A DNA stretch of 64,000 nt from contig NZ_JAUCBM010000005.1 of NCBI RefSeq assembly GCF_030362795.1, positions 124,001 to 188,000 on the forward strand, in the 5' to 3' direction. This stretch comes from Pseudochrobactrum kiredjianiae (GTDB lineage: Bacteria > Pseudomonadota > Alphaproteobacteria > Rhizobiales > Rhizobiaceae). The stretch's first letter is position 1. Each line of letters starts with the position of its first letter. The translations under genes were made by a program, and so were the position numbers. Below the pieces are notes generated by a model. It ran no database searches. It worked only from the letters and a program-made list of their open reading frames with translations, and was not told the DNA's origin. This document shows positions 1-10,115 of this stretch, in pieces.

Positions 1-21
1 GGATCGGGTGGTCTTTATTAA
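1..21 (+). CDS. 3' end of upstream gene, probably penicillin-binding protein 1A
   Basis: Frame 1 reads GSGGLY and then TAA at 19-21, followed at once by a strong terminator. Rhizobiales class A penicillin-binding proteins, from memory, often end in a GGLY-like tail and often lie just before prfB, so this is probably the end of mrcA/ponA. Only six residues are visible, so the identity is inference from context. Confidence 0.35.
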   Translation, partial: GSGGLY

Positions 22-64
22 GACCGGACATCAAGGGAAATATTGACAGGCTTTATCACAATCA

Positions 65-102
65 GCATACAGGCACTCTGAGCAGTGCCTGTATGCTTTT
101 TT
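65..102 (+). terminator. Rho-independent terminator before prfB
   Basis: A perfect 13-bp stem (GCATACAGGCACT with its complement) has a 6-nt loop and is followed by six T. It ends the gene entering from the left and separates it from prfB. Confidence 0.9.
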
Positions 103-150
103 GTTAAAGTCATGCACTGACTACAAATCAATGATAAAGGAGCCGCAGCT

Positions 151-1279
151 ATGCGTGCCGAGATTGAGAACTTGGTTGTCGAAATCAAGCAGGCCATAAG
201 CCTGCTGAGGAGGCATCTTTGACTGGGATCAGTCACTGAAGAAACTCGAATATCTGAATAGCCGTGCTGAAGATCCAAACCTGTGGAACGATCCGCAGGA
301 AGCCCAAAAGCTGATGCGTGAACGCCAACAACTGGATGACAGCATCAACGGTATTCTCGCGCTGACCCGCTCGCTTGAAGATAATATCGAGCTGATTGCC
401 ATGGGTGAAGAAGAGGGCGATAAGTCCATCATCACTGATGCGGAAAACGCTATTCGTGAGATTAAGGCTGATCTTGATAAGCGCCAGATTGAAATGCTGC
501 TCAGCGGTGAAGCTGACGGCAATGATGCTTATCTGGAAGTTCATGCCGGTGCCGGTGGTACGGAAAGTCAGGACTGGGCGTCCATTCTTCTGCGCATGTA
601 TTCGCGCTGGGGTGAGCGCGATGGCCGCAAAGTGGAAGTTCTGGAAGTTCAGAACGGGGAAGAAGCGGGTATTAAATCCGCAACGATCCTCGTGAAAGGC
701 CATAACAGCTACGGTATGCTGAAAACAGAATCAGGCGTGCATCGTCTGGTACGTATTTCGCCGTTTGATTCCAATGCGCGCCGTCACACGTCTTTTGCCA
801 GTATCTGGGTCTATCCTGTAATCGACGACAATATTGAAGTCGCGGTTACAGAATCAGATGTACGTATTGATACATACCGCGCTTCCGGTGCGGGCGGTCA
901 GCACGTTAACACCACAGATTCGGCTGTTCGTATTACGCATATTGCTACCGGCATTGTGGTGCAGTGTCAGACACAGCGTTCGCAGCATAAAAATAAAGAG
1001 CAGGCATGGTCGATGCTTCGTGCCCGTCTTTATGAAGAAGAGCTGAAGAAGCGTGAAGATGCTGCCAATGAGGTTAACTCATCCAAGACCGATATCGGTT
1101 GGGGACATCAGATTCGTTCTTATGTCATGCAGCCTTATCAGTTGGTCAAAGACCTGCGTACCGGTGTTGAAAGCACAAGCCCTGATGATGTGCTGGATGG
1201 TGATCTGGATGAATTCATGGAAGCAGCTTTGGCACAGCGTGTGCATGGCACGGATGCCGATGTGCAGGACATTGATTGA
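151..1279 (+). CDS. prfB: Peptide chain release factor 2, programmed +1 frameshift
   Basis: RF2 recognises UGA and UAA and triggers peptide release on the ribosome. Translation starts at ATG 151 (AAGGA nine bases upstream) and reads 23 codons to an in-frame TGA at 220-222. The context is AGGAGG-CAT-CTT-TGA-C, the classic RF2 autoregulatory slip site: an internal Shine-Dalgarno (208-213) three bases before the CTT slippery codon. After the +1 shift the frame continues from GAC at 221 to the stop at 1277-1279, giving about 375 residues, normal for RF2. Visible motifs are the stop-codon-reading SPF tripeptide (about residues 203-205) and the catalytic GGQ loop (about 248-250). Low RF2 favours the shift, so the gene senses its own product. 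The frame break is functional, not a pseudogene. Confidence 0.97.
208..223 (+). promoter_or_regulatory. RF2 recoding site (internal SD, slippery CTT-TGA-C)
   Basis: AGGAGG at 208-213, spacer CAT, slippery CTT at 217-219, then stop TGA followed by C. The three-base spacing and the weak UGA-C stop context match the bacterial prfB frameshift element, where the ribosome shifts +1 when RF2 is scarce. Confidence 0.96.
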
Positions 1280-1303
1280 TCTGATTAAATGATCAAAACA
1301 AAA

Positions 1304-1336
1304 AACGCCGCTAAGTTTAGCTTAGCGGCGTTTTTT
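1304..1336. terminator. Bidirectional terminator, prfB / small membrane protein
   Basis: Stem AACGCCGCTAAG with its complement, five-base loop, flanked by A-run and T-run, so it can serve prfB on + and the convergent gene on -. Confidence 0.9.
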
Positions 1337-1384
1337 ATTATCAGAGCGAGCGCCGTGTGGCAGGTTAAGCGTGACACACTCTCG

Positions 1385-1741
1385 TTATTTCGGCACTGGT
1401 CCGGTGATAAAAGGGTCAATACCGGCAAAACTGGCTGGCAGATCGAGGTCGGCCGCACCTTCATGAAATTTGGCAGTATAGGCCTGATCCGGCATTGGCG
1501 GCATCGGCTGTGCAACGGCCACTTGTTCAGTCTGCAATGTCAGGCCTGTTTCTGATAGCGGTGCTTGGGCAGGCAGTACGGATGCAGCTAAAGCACCGGC
1601 AACAAGCGCACTGGCTGCGATGCTGTAGCCGAGCAGGCCGGCCAGCAGAAAACTACCTGCACGGCGTTGTAAGCGCAGCAGTGTCGCAGAGGCGGATATG
1701 TTTGAACCGTTGCGGGCCATGATCTTACCTGTGACTGACAT
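1385..1741 (-). CDS. Hypothetical single-pass membrane or secreted protein
   Basis: A 118-residue protein of unknown function. I chose ATG 1741 because GGAG stands eight bases upstream; an ATG eight codons earlier (1765) has a poorer site. A basic N-terminal stretch rich in Arg (about residues 20-30) is followed by a long Ala/Leu/Gly hydrophobic segment (about 31-60). This fits a membrane anchor or an uncleaved signal. The rest is Pro/Ala-rich and ends in a short tail with FITGPVPK. It is convergent with prfB and shares its terminator. I recognise no domain. Confidence 0.6.
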   Translation of the reverse strand: MSVTGKIMARNGSNISASATLLRLQRRAGSFLLAGLLGYSIAASALVAGALAASVLPAQAPLSETGLTLQTEQVAVAQPMPPMPDQAYTAKFHEGAADLDLPASFAGIDPFITGPVPK

Positions 1742-1991
1742 CGTCTTACTCCGTGGAGCGTACATGGTGTTCTGCCTTTCGTAAAAGAGCAGTTCTGTGA
1801 TCAGCTTTCGGACAGGTTTGCGGATTTTGTATGGCAGGAAGATTGAACTTTTCTGCTTCGCAAAGGTTGCCGGAGCGGATCACTTTTTTAATTATAACAA
1901 ACTGTGTTCATGGGTAAAACTGTTCTGGACTGTTGCTCAGATCATACACCGTTACAGAGTTAATAAAGGGTTTCCATTGCTGAAATAATCA

Positions 1992-2501
1992 TCACTTCAG
2001 CGCGCGGGCGGCTTCGAGAACGGCCTCAGCATGACCGGCAACTTTAACTTTGCGCCAGACCTGTGCAACTTTGCCATCTTTACCGATCAGGAATGTGGAG
2101 CGTTCAATGCCCATATATTTGCGGCCATACATGCTCTTTTGTACCCAAACGCCATAGGCCGTGCTTAATGATTTTTCTTCGTCCGCAAGCAATTCAACGC
2201 TGAGATCGTGTTTATTGATAAATTTGTCGTGCTTGGCTGCATTGTCCGGCGAGACACCGATAATGCTGACACCAATGGCATCAAATTGCGGTTTTAGAGC
2301 GCTGAAGTCGATTGCTTCGCGGGTGCAGCCGCTGGTGTCGTCTTTCGGATAAAAATAAAGCACATAGGCTTTCCCTTGCAGCGCTGCTGAAGAAAGCGTG
2401 TCATCACCATTTTTCGGAAGTGAGAATGCCGGTGCCTGATCCCCCGCCTGTAGCGGCGTGTTTTCAACAAAAGTTACGGCATTATCTGTTTCACTGGTCA
2501 T
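1992..2501 (-). CDS. bcp: Thioredoxin-dependent peroxiredoxin, Bcp/PrxQ family, 1-Cys form
   Basis: This is a cytoplasmic peroxidase of the AhpC/TSA fold that reduces hydrogen peroxide and organic peroxides. The 169-residue product has the PrxQ signature YPKDDTSGCTREA, with the peroxidatic Cys after SG. In E. coli Bcp the resolving Cys lies five residues later; here that position is Ile (CTREAI) and the protein has no other Cys. It must therefore be resolved by an external thiol. ATG 2501 (AAGG seven bases upstream) is preferred over ATG 2519, which would add six residues. The gene stands alone, with no terminator seen downstream. Confidence 0.93.
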   Translation of the reverse strand: MTSETDNAVTFVENTPLQAGDQAPAFSLPKNGDDTLSSAALQGKAYVLYFYPKDDTSGCTREAIDFSALKPQFDAIGVSIIGVSPDNAAKHDKFINKHDLSVELLADEEKSLSTAYGVWVQKSMYGRKYMGIERSTFLIGKDGKVAQVWRKVKVAGHAEAVLEAARALK

Positions 2502-2857
2502 AAGTGTGCCTTTCTTCATCTTTAAGCGATCCGTTTAAGCCTTAGCATTAAACGAATGATTCAGCCTGAAGAATAGTGTGATTTTACTCACAGATTAGCA
2601 TCAGGCAAATTCGGGTAGCATGAAAAGTCAGTAGAAATTTTTATCAGAGGTGTTTTTACAGGGGCAAAGTGAATTGATTGCTGCCCGCGACTTGTAATCA
2701 TCTGTTGTTTCTGGGATTTTGGTTTTTATCAAGGCTTTGAAATGACGATTCATTTATGCGGAACAGATTGCTCTGATTTCGTTTCGGCTGAACAGCATAT
2801 TTTCTTTTGAAGATAATGCAGGTCAGATGCAGACAAACCGGATAGTGATTTAAGTTT
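2502..2857. other. Intergenic region between bcp and the AsmA-like gene
   Basis: About 355 bases separate two divergent genes. The stretch is AT-rich and must hold both promoters. I see no convincing open frame, RNA gene or strong palindrome. Confidence 0.5.
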
Positions 2858-5800
2858 TTGAAAGAAAAACCGAGAAAAATCCGCTTTAATAAGCGCGACA
2901 TCCAGCATCTGGATCAGTACCCGTCATCCGGTGCGGGAGCTGACAATAAAGCTGTACTGAAAGACTGCCCTGATTATCATGAGCTGCTGAATAAAAGAGC
3001 CGCACGGAAAGCGCGTCGCAAGCGCAAAAGCTTTGCCGCAAAATGCTGGCGTGCTTTTGCATCCGTGAGTTTTGCGCTGATAGTGCTGGCGGGTATTGGT
3101 TTTCTCATTCTGCGCTCCGGTATCAGCAGCGAGATGCTGCGTGACGAAGCACAACAACGCTTGCAGACTATATTGGGGCCTGATGCCGGTGTTTCGATCA
3201 GTGAAGCCTATGTGTCGCTCGACAGTAACCGTCAACTGGCGCTTGAGGCGCGTGATGTCGCCCTTGAGAGCAGCATTAAAGATATCTCGGTTGAAAAGCT
3301 TGGCGTAGTTAAACTGGGCTTAGCGCCATTACCGCTGTTGACCGGTTCTATTCAGGTCGCCCGTGTTGAGCTTGGCGATGCCATCATCCGGCTGGAAGAA
3401 AATGAAAATAAGCCGAAGCCTTTTATTCGCCTGCCGTTGAATGACAGAGGATTGGTTGATTTCGATCTGCTCTCGCGTGAGGTGTTTGCTGGTGTCGATC
3501 AAACGCTGGCGCTGCTTGATCTGCGTGGCACCAAAGCAATTGCCTTATATGATGTGACTTTTGCCTTTCGCGCACTGGATAAAGATCAGGAAATCCTGAT
3601 CCGCAATGCGCATGTCAGTCAGTCTGAGAAAAAAGTAACACTCGATGCCGAATTCGTCTGGCAGGGTAAAGTCACGGCTTTAACGGCGGAAATGACTCGT
3701 GCTGATGACCCGGCACATGCTTCAGATTTTGCCCTGACGCTGAGTAATATTCCGGTCAGTCTTGGTTCGCCGGAAGAGGTAATGCCCAAAATTGCTGATG
3801 ACCGGCCAAATCCGGCTTATTTCCATGTCAACAGCGTGGCGTCGATCTCCTTGTCAGGGCAGGCTGAGACGGCAGAACATAAAGAAATATTATCCGGTAA
3901 GTTGATGCTGGATGATGCCATTGTTGATATGGGGCGTGAGCGCGGGATTAAAGGCAATCTTGCGCTGAATTTCGAGCATGTGGCCGGTGAGGAAAAGCTG
4001 GAAATTAAAGCGCTGAATCTCAATTTTGGCGGTTTGTCGACGGTACTGGAAGGCGCTTTTGGTCTGGAACCGGTGAGTGATACAGAGCAGGCTATTCAGA
4101 AAATCCGTGAACAGGCCGAGCGCATTGCCAATGGTGGTGAGGGCGCATCGCAGGCCGATACTTTGCCAGCTGTGAAAATCAGACAGCCTCAGAGCGGCTT
4201 TGAACAGGCCATACCGGCAGCTGCAGATATTGCTGAGAAACCTGCTTATCGTTTTGAATTGCTTTCCAGAAGTGCTGTCAGTGCGCCGGAAAATTCAGCT
4301 GAAGCGCCGTTACCATTCGGCGTTAAAATTGCCGGACGGTTGATGCAGAATGCCAGCCGTGTCGATTTCAATGATCTGAATGTGAAAACAGATTCCGGTG
4401 AGCTGTATGGTCAGGGGCGAATGATTTTTGGCCATGGCTCTCCGGCGATGATCTTTATGCTGCGTATTCCGGGCATGCCGGTGGCACAGGCCAAGCAGCT
4501 TTGGCCGCTGAATGTGGCGGATGGTGCGCGTGACTGGGTGCTGAAAAACCTTTTCGGCGGTCAGATGACAGAAGGCCGGATTGATATTGCACTGGCTGCC
4601 GGTCATTTCAATGGCCCTGGTTTGCCACCGGATCTTACAGAATCGGATATTAAAGCGGACTTTAAAGTTGAAGGTGTGCGCTTTGATGTGATCGGTGAAA
4701 TACCGCCGGTGCGCGATGCTGCGGGCACAATTGCGGTGCGCGGTGCTCACACAACAATCAGCCTTGAAAAAGGAACCGCATTTACGCCTGCCAATCGCAG
4801 TATCCATGTTGATGGCGGCACATTATTTGTGCCATGGGGGCGGCAGCGTCCCGTGATTGCCGATCTCAATCTGGATTTAAGTGGTGAGGCTTCGGCGATT
4901 ACTGAGCTGGTGGGGTATAAGCCGATCAATGCGCTGCGTAAATTGCCATTCAACGCCGAAGATTTGAGCGGCAATGTCGATGCCAAGGTCAAAGTGGCTT
5001 TTTCGGTGACGAAAGATGCTCCGAAAGAAAGCCTGCAATGGCAGGCCGATCTGGCTTTCAATGACGTAGCAATGAAAAAGCCGTTTAACGGTCAGGCCGT
5101 ATCGCAGGCCAAGGGCACGCTGAGCATCAATGAAGACGTGGCTAAAATCGATGCCACCGCAAAGCTCAATAATATTCCGGCCAAATTATCGCTGATTGAG
5201 CCTTTGGCGGATACGACCATCAAGCGTCAGCAAAATGTGCGGCTGGAGCTGGATGATAAAACCCGTGCGGCGCAATATCCGGGGTTGAATGAGATTTTCA
5301 AAGGTCCGTTGACGCTGGATCTGGGCGAAGAACAGGGAGAAACCCGCAAAATTTCGGCTGATCTTGGTAAGACCGAGGTTAATCTGCCTTGGCTCGGCTG
5401 GAAAAAAGGCTCAGGCATTCCGGCAAAGCTGACACTGGATTTGAAGCTGCCGAAGGATGGCAAAAGCCCTGTCTTGGTACGTAATTTCGTTTTCAACGGT
5501 ACAGGCTTTCACATCAATGGCGATCTGACACTGGAGAATAACGAACTTCAGTCGGCGAGTATCCGTAAACTCAATCTGACACGGAATGATGATCTGAGCC
5601 TTGAAGTCCGTAAATCCGGTAATGGTTTCCGTGTGGATGTTCGCGGTAAAGCGTTTGATGCGCGGGCGCTGATTAAGCAAGCTGTTTCCGGCAATGTCGA
5701 TGAGAAAAAAGACCGGCAGGGCAAGGGCGGTGTTATTCCACGTATTGTCGTGAATGCACAGATCGATGATGTTAAAGGCTTTTATGATGAAAGCCTGCTC

Positions 5801-6505
5801 AATGTTACCGTATCCTATGAGACAGCAGGGGCAAAGGTATCCGGTGTGTCGCTGAATGCTGTGACTGAGAATAATGCGCAGGTCAGTGCCACGTCCAGCA
5901 ATCAGAGTGACGCCAGTTCGGTGGCGCTTAGTTCCGCCAATGCGGGGGCTGTGCTGCGGTTCTTTGATTTTTACGATAAGATGCGCGGCGGCAAAATAAC
6001 GGCCAATCTGACCTCACAGGGCAAAGGGCCGCTTTACGGTAATATTGATGCACGGGATTTCTCTGTAATCAACGAACCGCGGCTGGATAAGCTGGTGTCC
6101 AGCAGTTCCAGTGGGGGCAAGAGCCTCAATCAGGCTGTGCGTAGCAATATTGATGTAACGCGGGTAGATTTTGAGCGTGGCTATGCGCAGATCGAAAAAG
6201 GCTCAGGCTATCTGACGCTGAAAAACGGTGTGATCCGCGGCCCTCTGATCGGCGCGACTTTTCAGGGGATTCTCTATGACCGCAACGGCAATATGTCTGT
6301 TACCGGTACATTCATGCCTGCCTATGGTCTGAATCGCCTCTTTGGTGAGGTTCCGGTTCTGGGTGCCATTCTTGGCAATGGGCGGGATCGTGGCCTGATC
6401 GGGATTACTTACAAGCTGGCAGGGAATGCCAAACAGCCGAATATTATCGTCAATCCGATTTCGGTGATTGCACCCGGTATTTTCCGCTCAATCTTCGAGT
6501 TTTAA
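2858..6505 (+). CDS. Large AsmA-like / YhdP-family envelope protein (DUF3971)
   Basis: A 1215-residue inner-membrane-anchored protein facing the periplasm. A basic, Lys/Arg-rich cytoplasmic head (residues 1-65) precedes one transmembrane helix (about 66-90, SVSFALIVLAGIGFL). After it comes a very long region of alternating beta-rich segments. The C-terminal part (about 1010-1215) has the AsmA_2-type pattern seen in YhdP and TamB relatives, ending with FRSIFEF. E. coli YhdP, TamB and YdbH help carry phospholipids to the outer membrane; a similar role is inferred. The start is TTG 2858: a stop lies four codons upstream, and no ATG or GTG occurs before the membrane helix. The ribosome site is weak. 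Confidence 0.85.
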   Translation: MKEKPRKIRFNKRDIQHLDQYPSSGAGADNKAVLKDCPDYHELLNKRAARKARRKRKSFAAKCWRAFASVSFALIVLAGIGFLILRSGISSEMLRDEAQQRLQTILGPDAGVSISEAYVSLDSNRQLALEARDVALESSIKDISVEKLGVVKLGLAPLPLLTGSIQVARVELGDAIIRLEENENKPKPFIRLPLNDRGLVDFDLLSREVFAGVDQTLALLDLRGTKAIALYDVTFAFRALDKDQEILIRNAHVSQSEKKVTLDAEFVWQGKVTALTAEMTRADDPAHASDFALTLSNIPVSLGSPEEVMPKIADDRPNPAYFHVNSVASISLSGQAETAEHKEILSGKLMLDDAIVDMGRERGIKGNLALNFEHVAGEEKLEIKALNLNFGGLSTVLEGAFGLEPVSDTEQAIQKIREQAERIANGGEGASQADTLPAVKIRQPQSGFEQAIPAAADIAEKPAYRFELLSRSAVSAPENSAEAPLPFGVKIAGRLMQNASRVDFNDLNVKTDSGELYGQGRMIFGHGSPAMIFMLRIPGMPVAQAKQLWPLNVADGARDWVLKNLFGGQMTEGRIDIALAAGHFNGPGLPPDLTESDIKADFKVEGVRFDVIGEIPPVRDAAGTIAVRGAHTTISLEKGTAFTPANRSIHVDGGTLFVPWGRQRPVIADLNLDLSGEASAITELVGYKPINALRKLPFNAEDLSGNVDAKVKVAFSVTKDAPKESLQWQADLAFNDVAMKKPFNGQAVSQAKGTLSINEDVAKIDATAKLNNIPAKLSLIEPLADTTIKRQQNVRLELDDKTRAAQYPGLNEIFKGPLTLDLGEEQGETRKISADLGKTEVNLPWLGWKKGSGIPAKLTLDLKLPKDGKSPVLVRNFVFNGTGFHINGDLTLENNELQSASIRKLNLTRNDDLSLEVRKSGNGFRVDVRGKAFDARALIKQAVSGNVDEKKDRQGKGGVIPRIVVNAQIDDVKGFYDESLLNVTVSYETAGAKVSGVSLNAVTENNAQVSATSSNQSDASSVALSSANAGAVLRFFDFYDKMRGGKITANLTSQGKGPLYGNIDARDFSVINEPRLDKLVSSSSSGGKSLNQAVRSNIDVTRVDFERGYAQIEKGSGYLTLKNGVIRGPLIGATFQGILYDRNGNMSVTGTFMPAYGLNRLFGEVPVLGAILGNGRDRGLIGITYKLAGNAKQPNIIVNPISVIAPGIFRSIFEF

Positions 6506-6528
6506 ACAGGGACGTTTTTATAATAAAA

Positions 6529-6557
6529 AAAAGCGCGGATTACTCCGCGCTTTTTTT
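6529..6557. terminator. Bidirectional terminator between AsmA-like gene and tyrS
   Basis: Stem AAGCGCGGA/TCCGCGCTT with a four-base loop, A-run before and T-run after, placed between convergent genes. Confidence 0.92.
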
Positions 6558-6581
6558 GTATTTCCATCATTATAGCTAAGC

Positions 6582-7835
6582 CTATTCTGGACGTACCAGA
6601 ATGTGCTTTTTCTTACCCAGCGACAGCTTGATGATGCCGTCTTCAGTTACGTCGCCGGCAGTGATACCGGCGCGTTCATCCTGAATAGCCACATCATTGA
6701 TGCGTACCGCACCGCCCTGAATATGACGGCGTGCTTCACCATTGGAAGATGCAAGACCAGCTTTAACCAGCAGAGCCTGAATCCCGAGACCGGCAACCAA
6801 CTCGTCTTTGGCAATGCTCAGGCTTGGCAAATTGTCAGAAATTGCACCTTCTTCAAAAGTTTTACGTGCAGTTTCAGCAGCTTTTTCCGCAGCTTCACGA
6901 CCGTGGAGCATAGCGGTGATTTCAGTGGCCAAAATCTTCTTAGTCTCGTTGATTTCCGAACCGCCAAGCGCTGCCAGACGAGCAATTTCATCCATAGGCA
7001 TTGTGGTGTAGAGCTTGAGGAAGCGCTCCACATCGGCATCTTCTGTATTGCGCCAGTATTGCCAGAAGTCGTAGGCGCTCAGCAGATCTGCATTGAGCCA
7101 GACTGCGCCGTTAAGCGACTTGCCCATTTTGGCGCCTGACGATGTGGTCAGCAACGGCGAGGTCAATGCATAGAGCTGTGGTGTGCCCATGCGATGGCCG
7201 AGATCAATACCATTGATGATATTGCCCCATTGGTCGGAACCGCCCATTTGCAGACGCATGTCGTAGCGCTTGCTGAGTTCAACAAAGTCATAAGCCTGAA
7301 GGATCATGTAGTTGAATTCGAGAAACGACAGCGACTGTTCACGATCGAGGCGGGTTTTAACCGAGTCAAAAGACAGCATGCGGTTGACGGAGAAATGACG
7401 GCCGACATCACGCAGGAATTCGAGGTAGTTGAGCCCTGCCAGCCAGTCGGCATTATTGACCATCAGTGCGTCAGTTTTGCCTTCGCCGAAAGTGAGATAG
7501 TTGGTGAAAACCTTTTTAATGCCTGCAATATTATCGGCAATGGTTTCAACCGTCATCAGCTTGCGGGCTTCTTCTTTGAATGACGGATCACCGACCATGC
7601 CGGTGCCGCCGCCCATCAGCGCAACCGGACGATGACCGGTTTTCTGCATCCAGTGCAGCATCATGATCTGAATGAGGCCGCCCGCATGCAGACTGGATGC
7701 TGTCGGGTCGAAGCCAATATACGCAGTCACTGTTTCCTTGGTGAAAAGTTCATCCAGACCTGATTCATCAGACATCTGATGAATAAAGCCGCGTTCGGAA
7801 AGGGTGCGTAGAAAATCGGACTTAAAGCCGGACAT
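6582..7835 (-). CDS. tyrS: Tyrosyl-tRNA synthetase
   Basis: A class I aminoacyl-tRNA synthetase that charges tRNA-Tyr in the cytoplasm. The 417-residue length is normal for the TyrRS type found in alphaproteobacteria. The HIGH-like motif is HAGG (residues 50-53) and the KMSKS-like loop is KMGKS (about 235-240). The tyrosine-binding region includes YDFVELS and GGSDQWGNI (about 200). A C-terminal S4 RNA-binding domain (about 350-417) contains [22 protein letters not shown]. It is divergent from anmK. Confidence 0.97.
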   Translation of the reverse strand: MSGFKSDFLRTLSERGFIHQMSDESGLDELFTKETVTAYIGFDPTASSLHAGGLIQIMMLHWMQKTGHRPVALMGGGTGMVGDPSFKEEARKLMTVETIADNIAGIKKVFTNYLTFGEGKTDALMVNNADWLAGLNYLEFLRDVGRHFSVNRMLSFDSVKTRLDREQSLSFLEFNYMILQAYDFVELSKRYDMRLQMGGSDQWGNIINGIDLGHRMGTPQLYALTSPLLTTSSGAKMGKSLNGAVWLNADLLSAYDFWQYWRNTEDADVERFLKLYTTMPMDEIARLAALGGSEINETKKILATEITAMLHGREAAEKAAETARKTFEEGAISDNLPSLSIAKDELVAGLGIQALLVKAGLASSNGEARRHIQGGAVRINDVAIQDERAGITAGDVTEDGIIKLSLGKKKHILVRPE

Positions 7836-8086
7836 TGATTTTTCCTGTCTGACAAAAGGATTGTGATAGGGGAAACCCCAGAGAGCAGGCCGCGAATATT
7901 ATTCCGGTAACTGACACAATCCAGCCTTTAACATTATTGCAGGGCAAACCACAATAAAGGTATTGCTTAGCGAAAGCTGATTTCGGCCTAAAATACTGTC
8001 GTTTTGTGCCATTTGTGTGCTTTATGTAACCTTTGAGCCTCTGCAATTCGGGCTAAACCGAAAATACTAAAAACGGAAAACCAATA

Positions 8087-9208
8087 ATGACTGCACTCTA
8101 TCGCGCAATCGGACTGATGAGCGGCACTTCCATGGATGGCATTGATCTGGCGCTGATCAAAACAGACGGCGAACAGGTCGTTGAGCGCATTGTTGCGGGT
8201 AGTCAGAATTATTCCGATGCGTTTCGTGCGCGTTTGAAGCAAGGGCTTGTTGATGCCAGAGGCATGGTGCAGCGTGACGAGCGTGTTGGCGTTCTAGGGC
8301 AGCTTGAGCATGATCTGACATTGCTGCATGCCATTGCAGTACAGGACTTTCTATTTGCCAATGGTCTGAGCGCGGATGATGTGGATGTAATCGGCTTTCA
8401 CGGACAAACAGTGCTGCATCGCCCTGATGATGCGCTTACCGTGCAGATTGGTGATGGCGCTTTGCTGGCACAGGAAACCGGTATTGATGTGGTTTATGAT
8501 ATGCGCGCAGAGGATATGCGTCATAGTGGACAGGGAGCCCCGCTGATCCCCGCCTATCATGCGGCTTTGGCGCATAATCTTGAGCAACAGCCGGATATGC
8601 CGGTTGTTTTCGTCAATATTGGCGGGATTTCCAATCTGACCTATGTCGATGATGCAGGAGGGTTGGCAGCTTTTGATAGCGGTCCCGGTAATATGCTGAT
8701 TGACCAGTGGATGGAATTGCACGGGCAGGGCAGTTTTGATGCTGGTGGTGCGCTGGCATTGCGCGGCACTTTGAATAGCGAGTTGGCAGCCCATTATTTA
8801 AGCAATGCATTTTTTACCGGTAATCAGCGCCGCTCACTGGATCGCGGAGATTTTGCCGTGCCTTCGATAGGTGTTGTATCACTGGAGGATGGTGCCCGCA
8901 CATTAGCTTATGTGGCCGCGGCATCAATTCTGCAATCCGCGTCCCATTTACCGCAAAAGCCCCGCAGTTATGTGGTGAGCGGTGGCGGGCGTAAGAATGC
9001 GGCGATAATGGCTGAGCTGACTGCTTTGGCACAAGCTGAAGGTGCTGTGGTTATTGATGCAGATACCGCAGGGTTGGACGGTGATTCCATGGAGGCCGAG
9101 GCTTGGGGCTATCTCGCTGTGCGCAGTCTGAAAGGCTTGCCGCTGACTTATCCCTCAACAACCGGCTGCGACGGGCCGGTGAGTGGCGGCGTTCTGGTAA
9201 AAGCATAA
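8087..9208 (+). CDS. anmK: Anhydro-N-acetylmuramic acid kinase
   Basis: AnmK phosphorylates and opens 1,6-anhydro-MurNAc released during peptidoglycan turnover, giving MurNAc-6-phosphate for recycling. The 373-residue protein begins with the family signature [12 protein letters not shown] (residues 10-21). It also carries the ASKHA-fold phosphate and adenosine motifs: GFHGQTV (about 102), [10 protein letters not shown] (about 183) and VSGGGRKNA (about 300). It is convergent with the hydrolase gene and closed by its own terminator. Confidence 0.96.
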   Translation: MTALYRAIGLMSGTSMDGIDLALIKTDGEQVVERIVAGSQNYSDAFRARLKQGLVDARGMVQRDERVGVLGQLEHDLTLLHAIAVQDFLFANGLSADDVDVIGFHGQTVLHRPDDALTVQIGDGALLAQETGIDVVYDMRAEDMRHSGQGAPLIPAYHAALAHNLEQQPDMPVVFVNIGGISNLTYVDDAGGLAAFDSGPGNMLIDQWMELHGQGSFDAGGALALRGTLNSELAAHYLSNAFFTGNQRRSLDRGDFAVPSIGVVSLEDGARTLAYVAAASILQSASHLPQKPRSYVVSGGGRKNAAIMAELTALAQAEGAVVIDADTAGLDGDSMEAEAWGYLAVRSLKGLPLTYPSTTGCDGPVSGGVLVKA

Positions 9209-9213
9209 ATAAA

Positions 9214-9242
9214 AAAGACCGGCGATTAGCCGGTCTTTTTGT
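9214..9242 (+). terminator. Terminator after anmK
   Basis: Stem AAAGACCGGC/GCCGGTCTTT with loop GATTA and a T-run. Confidence 0.9.
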
Positions 9243-9279
9243 TTATCGATTAGCGTAAGCGCTGCTTTTTTGATCACTA

Positions 9280-9954
9280 TCAGCGCAAGCGCTTCTGGCG
9301 AACCTCTGTCAGTTCACCCATCAGGCGGCGATCCAGATATTCTGAACATTCCGCAATCAGTTCATCGCCCATGCCGGTAAAGAAGTGGTTGGCACCTGGC
9401 ATTGTATTCTGTGTGATAGTGATACCCTTCTGGGTTTTCAACTTATCAACCAGAACCTGCACATCCTTTGGTGGCGCAACCTTGTCCTGATCGCCATGAA
9501 TAATCAGACCCGATGAAGGGCAAGGTGCGAGGAATGAAAAGTCATAGGTGTTCGGCTGTGGTGCAATCGACATGAAACCTTCAATTTCAGGACGGCGCAT
9601 CAGAAGCTGCATACCGATCCACGAGCCGAAGGAATAACCGGCAACCCAGCAATTTTTCGAATCAGGGTGAAGAGACTGCACCCAATCCAGTGCGCTTGCC
9701 GCATCTGACAATTCACCGGCACCGTGATCGAATTCACCCTGACTGCGCCCGATTCCACGGAAGTTAAACCGCAGTGTTGTGAAATTACGGCTCTGGAACA
9801 TGTAAAACAGATCATAAACGATCTTGTTGTTCATGGTGCCGCCGAATTGCGGGTGCGGGTGCAGGATGATGGCGATAGGTGCATTCTTCTCGTTTGAAGG
9901 CTGATAACGCCCTTCAAGACGACCTGCAGGACCATTAAAGATAACTTCTGGCAT
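9280..9954 (-). CDS. Alpha/beta hydrolase (dienelactone hydrolase-like fold)
   Basis: A 224-residue serine hydrolase of the CocE/YghX-like alpha/beta group. Substrate unknown. The nucleophile elbow is GYSFG (Ser108). The acid is probably the Asp in HGDQD (about 157), and the base is the His in GANHFF (about 193). HPHPQFGG near the N-terminus resembles the oxyanion loop of this group. ATG 9954 is chosen because GGAG stands seven bases upstream; the frame remains open for 18 more codons. The last codons are nearly repeated just after the stop (see findings). It is divergent from the suf locus. Confidence 0.88.
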   Translation of the reverse strand: MPEVIFNGPAGRLEGRYQPSNEKNAPIAIILHPHPQFGGTMNNKIVYDLFYMFQSRNFTTLRFNFRGIGRSQGEFDHGAGELSDAASALDWVQSLHPDSKNCWVAGYSFGSWIGMQLLMRRPEIEGFMSIAPQPNTYDFSFLAPCPSSGLIIHGDQDKVAPPKDVQVLVDKLKTQKGITITQNTMPGANHFFTGMGDELIAECSEYLDRRLMGELTEVRQKRLR

Positions 9955-10115
9955 ATGTACTCCGCTATAACCGCCGGGTTGCGTGACCATTTGGCCGGTT
10001 TGCAACACCTGTGTCGTATTTGATATTTATAAGCCTGATTGTTACCAATCACGACTTTACGGCTTAAACTCTGAGCAAATCCTTGACTGTTTCGCTCATA
10101 AAACTTAAAACCGAC

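Noticed and set aside
151-313. Apparent frameshift mutation or pseudogene at the start of prfB
   Set aside because: The break has the full RF2 recoding context and the rest of the gene is intact.
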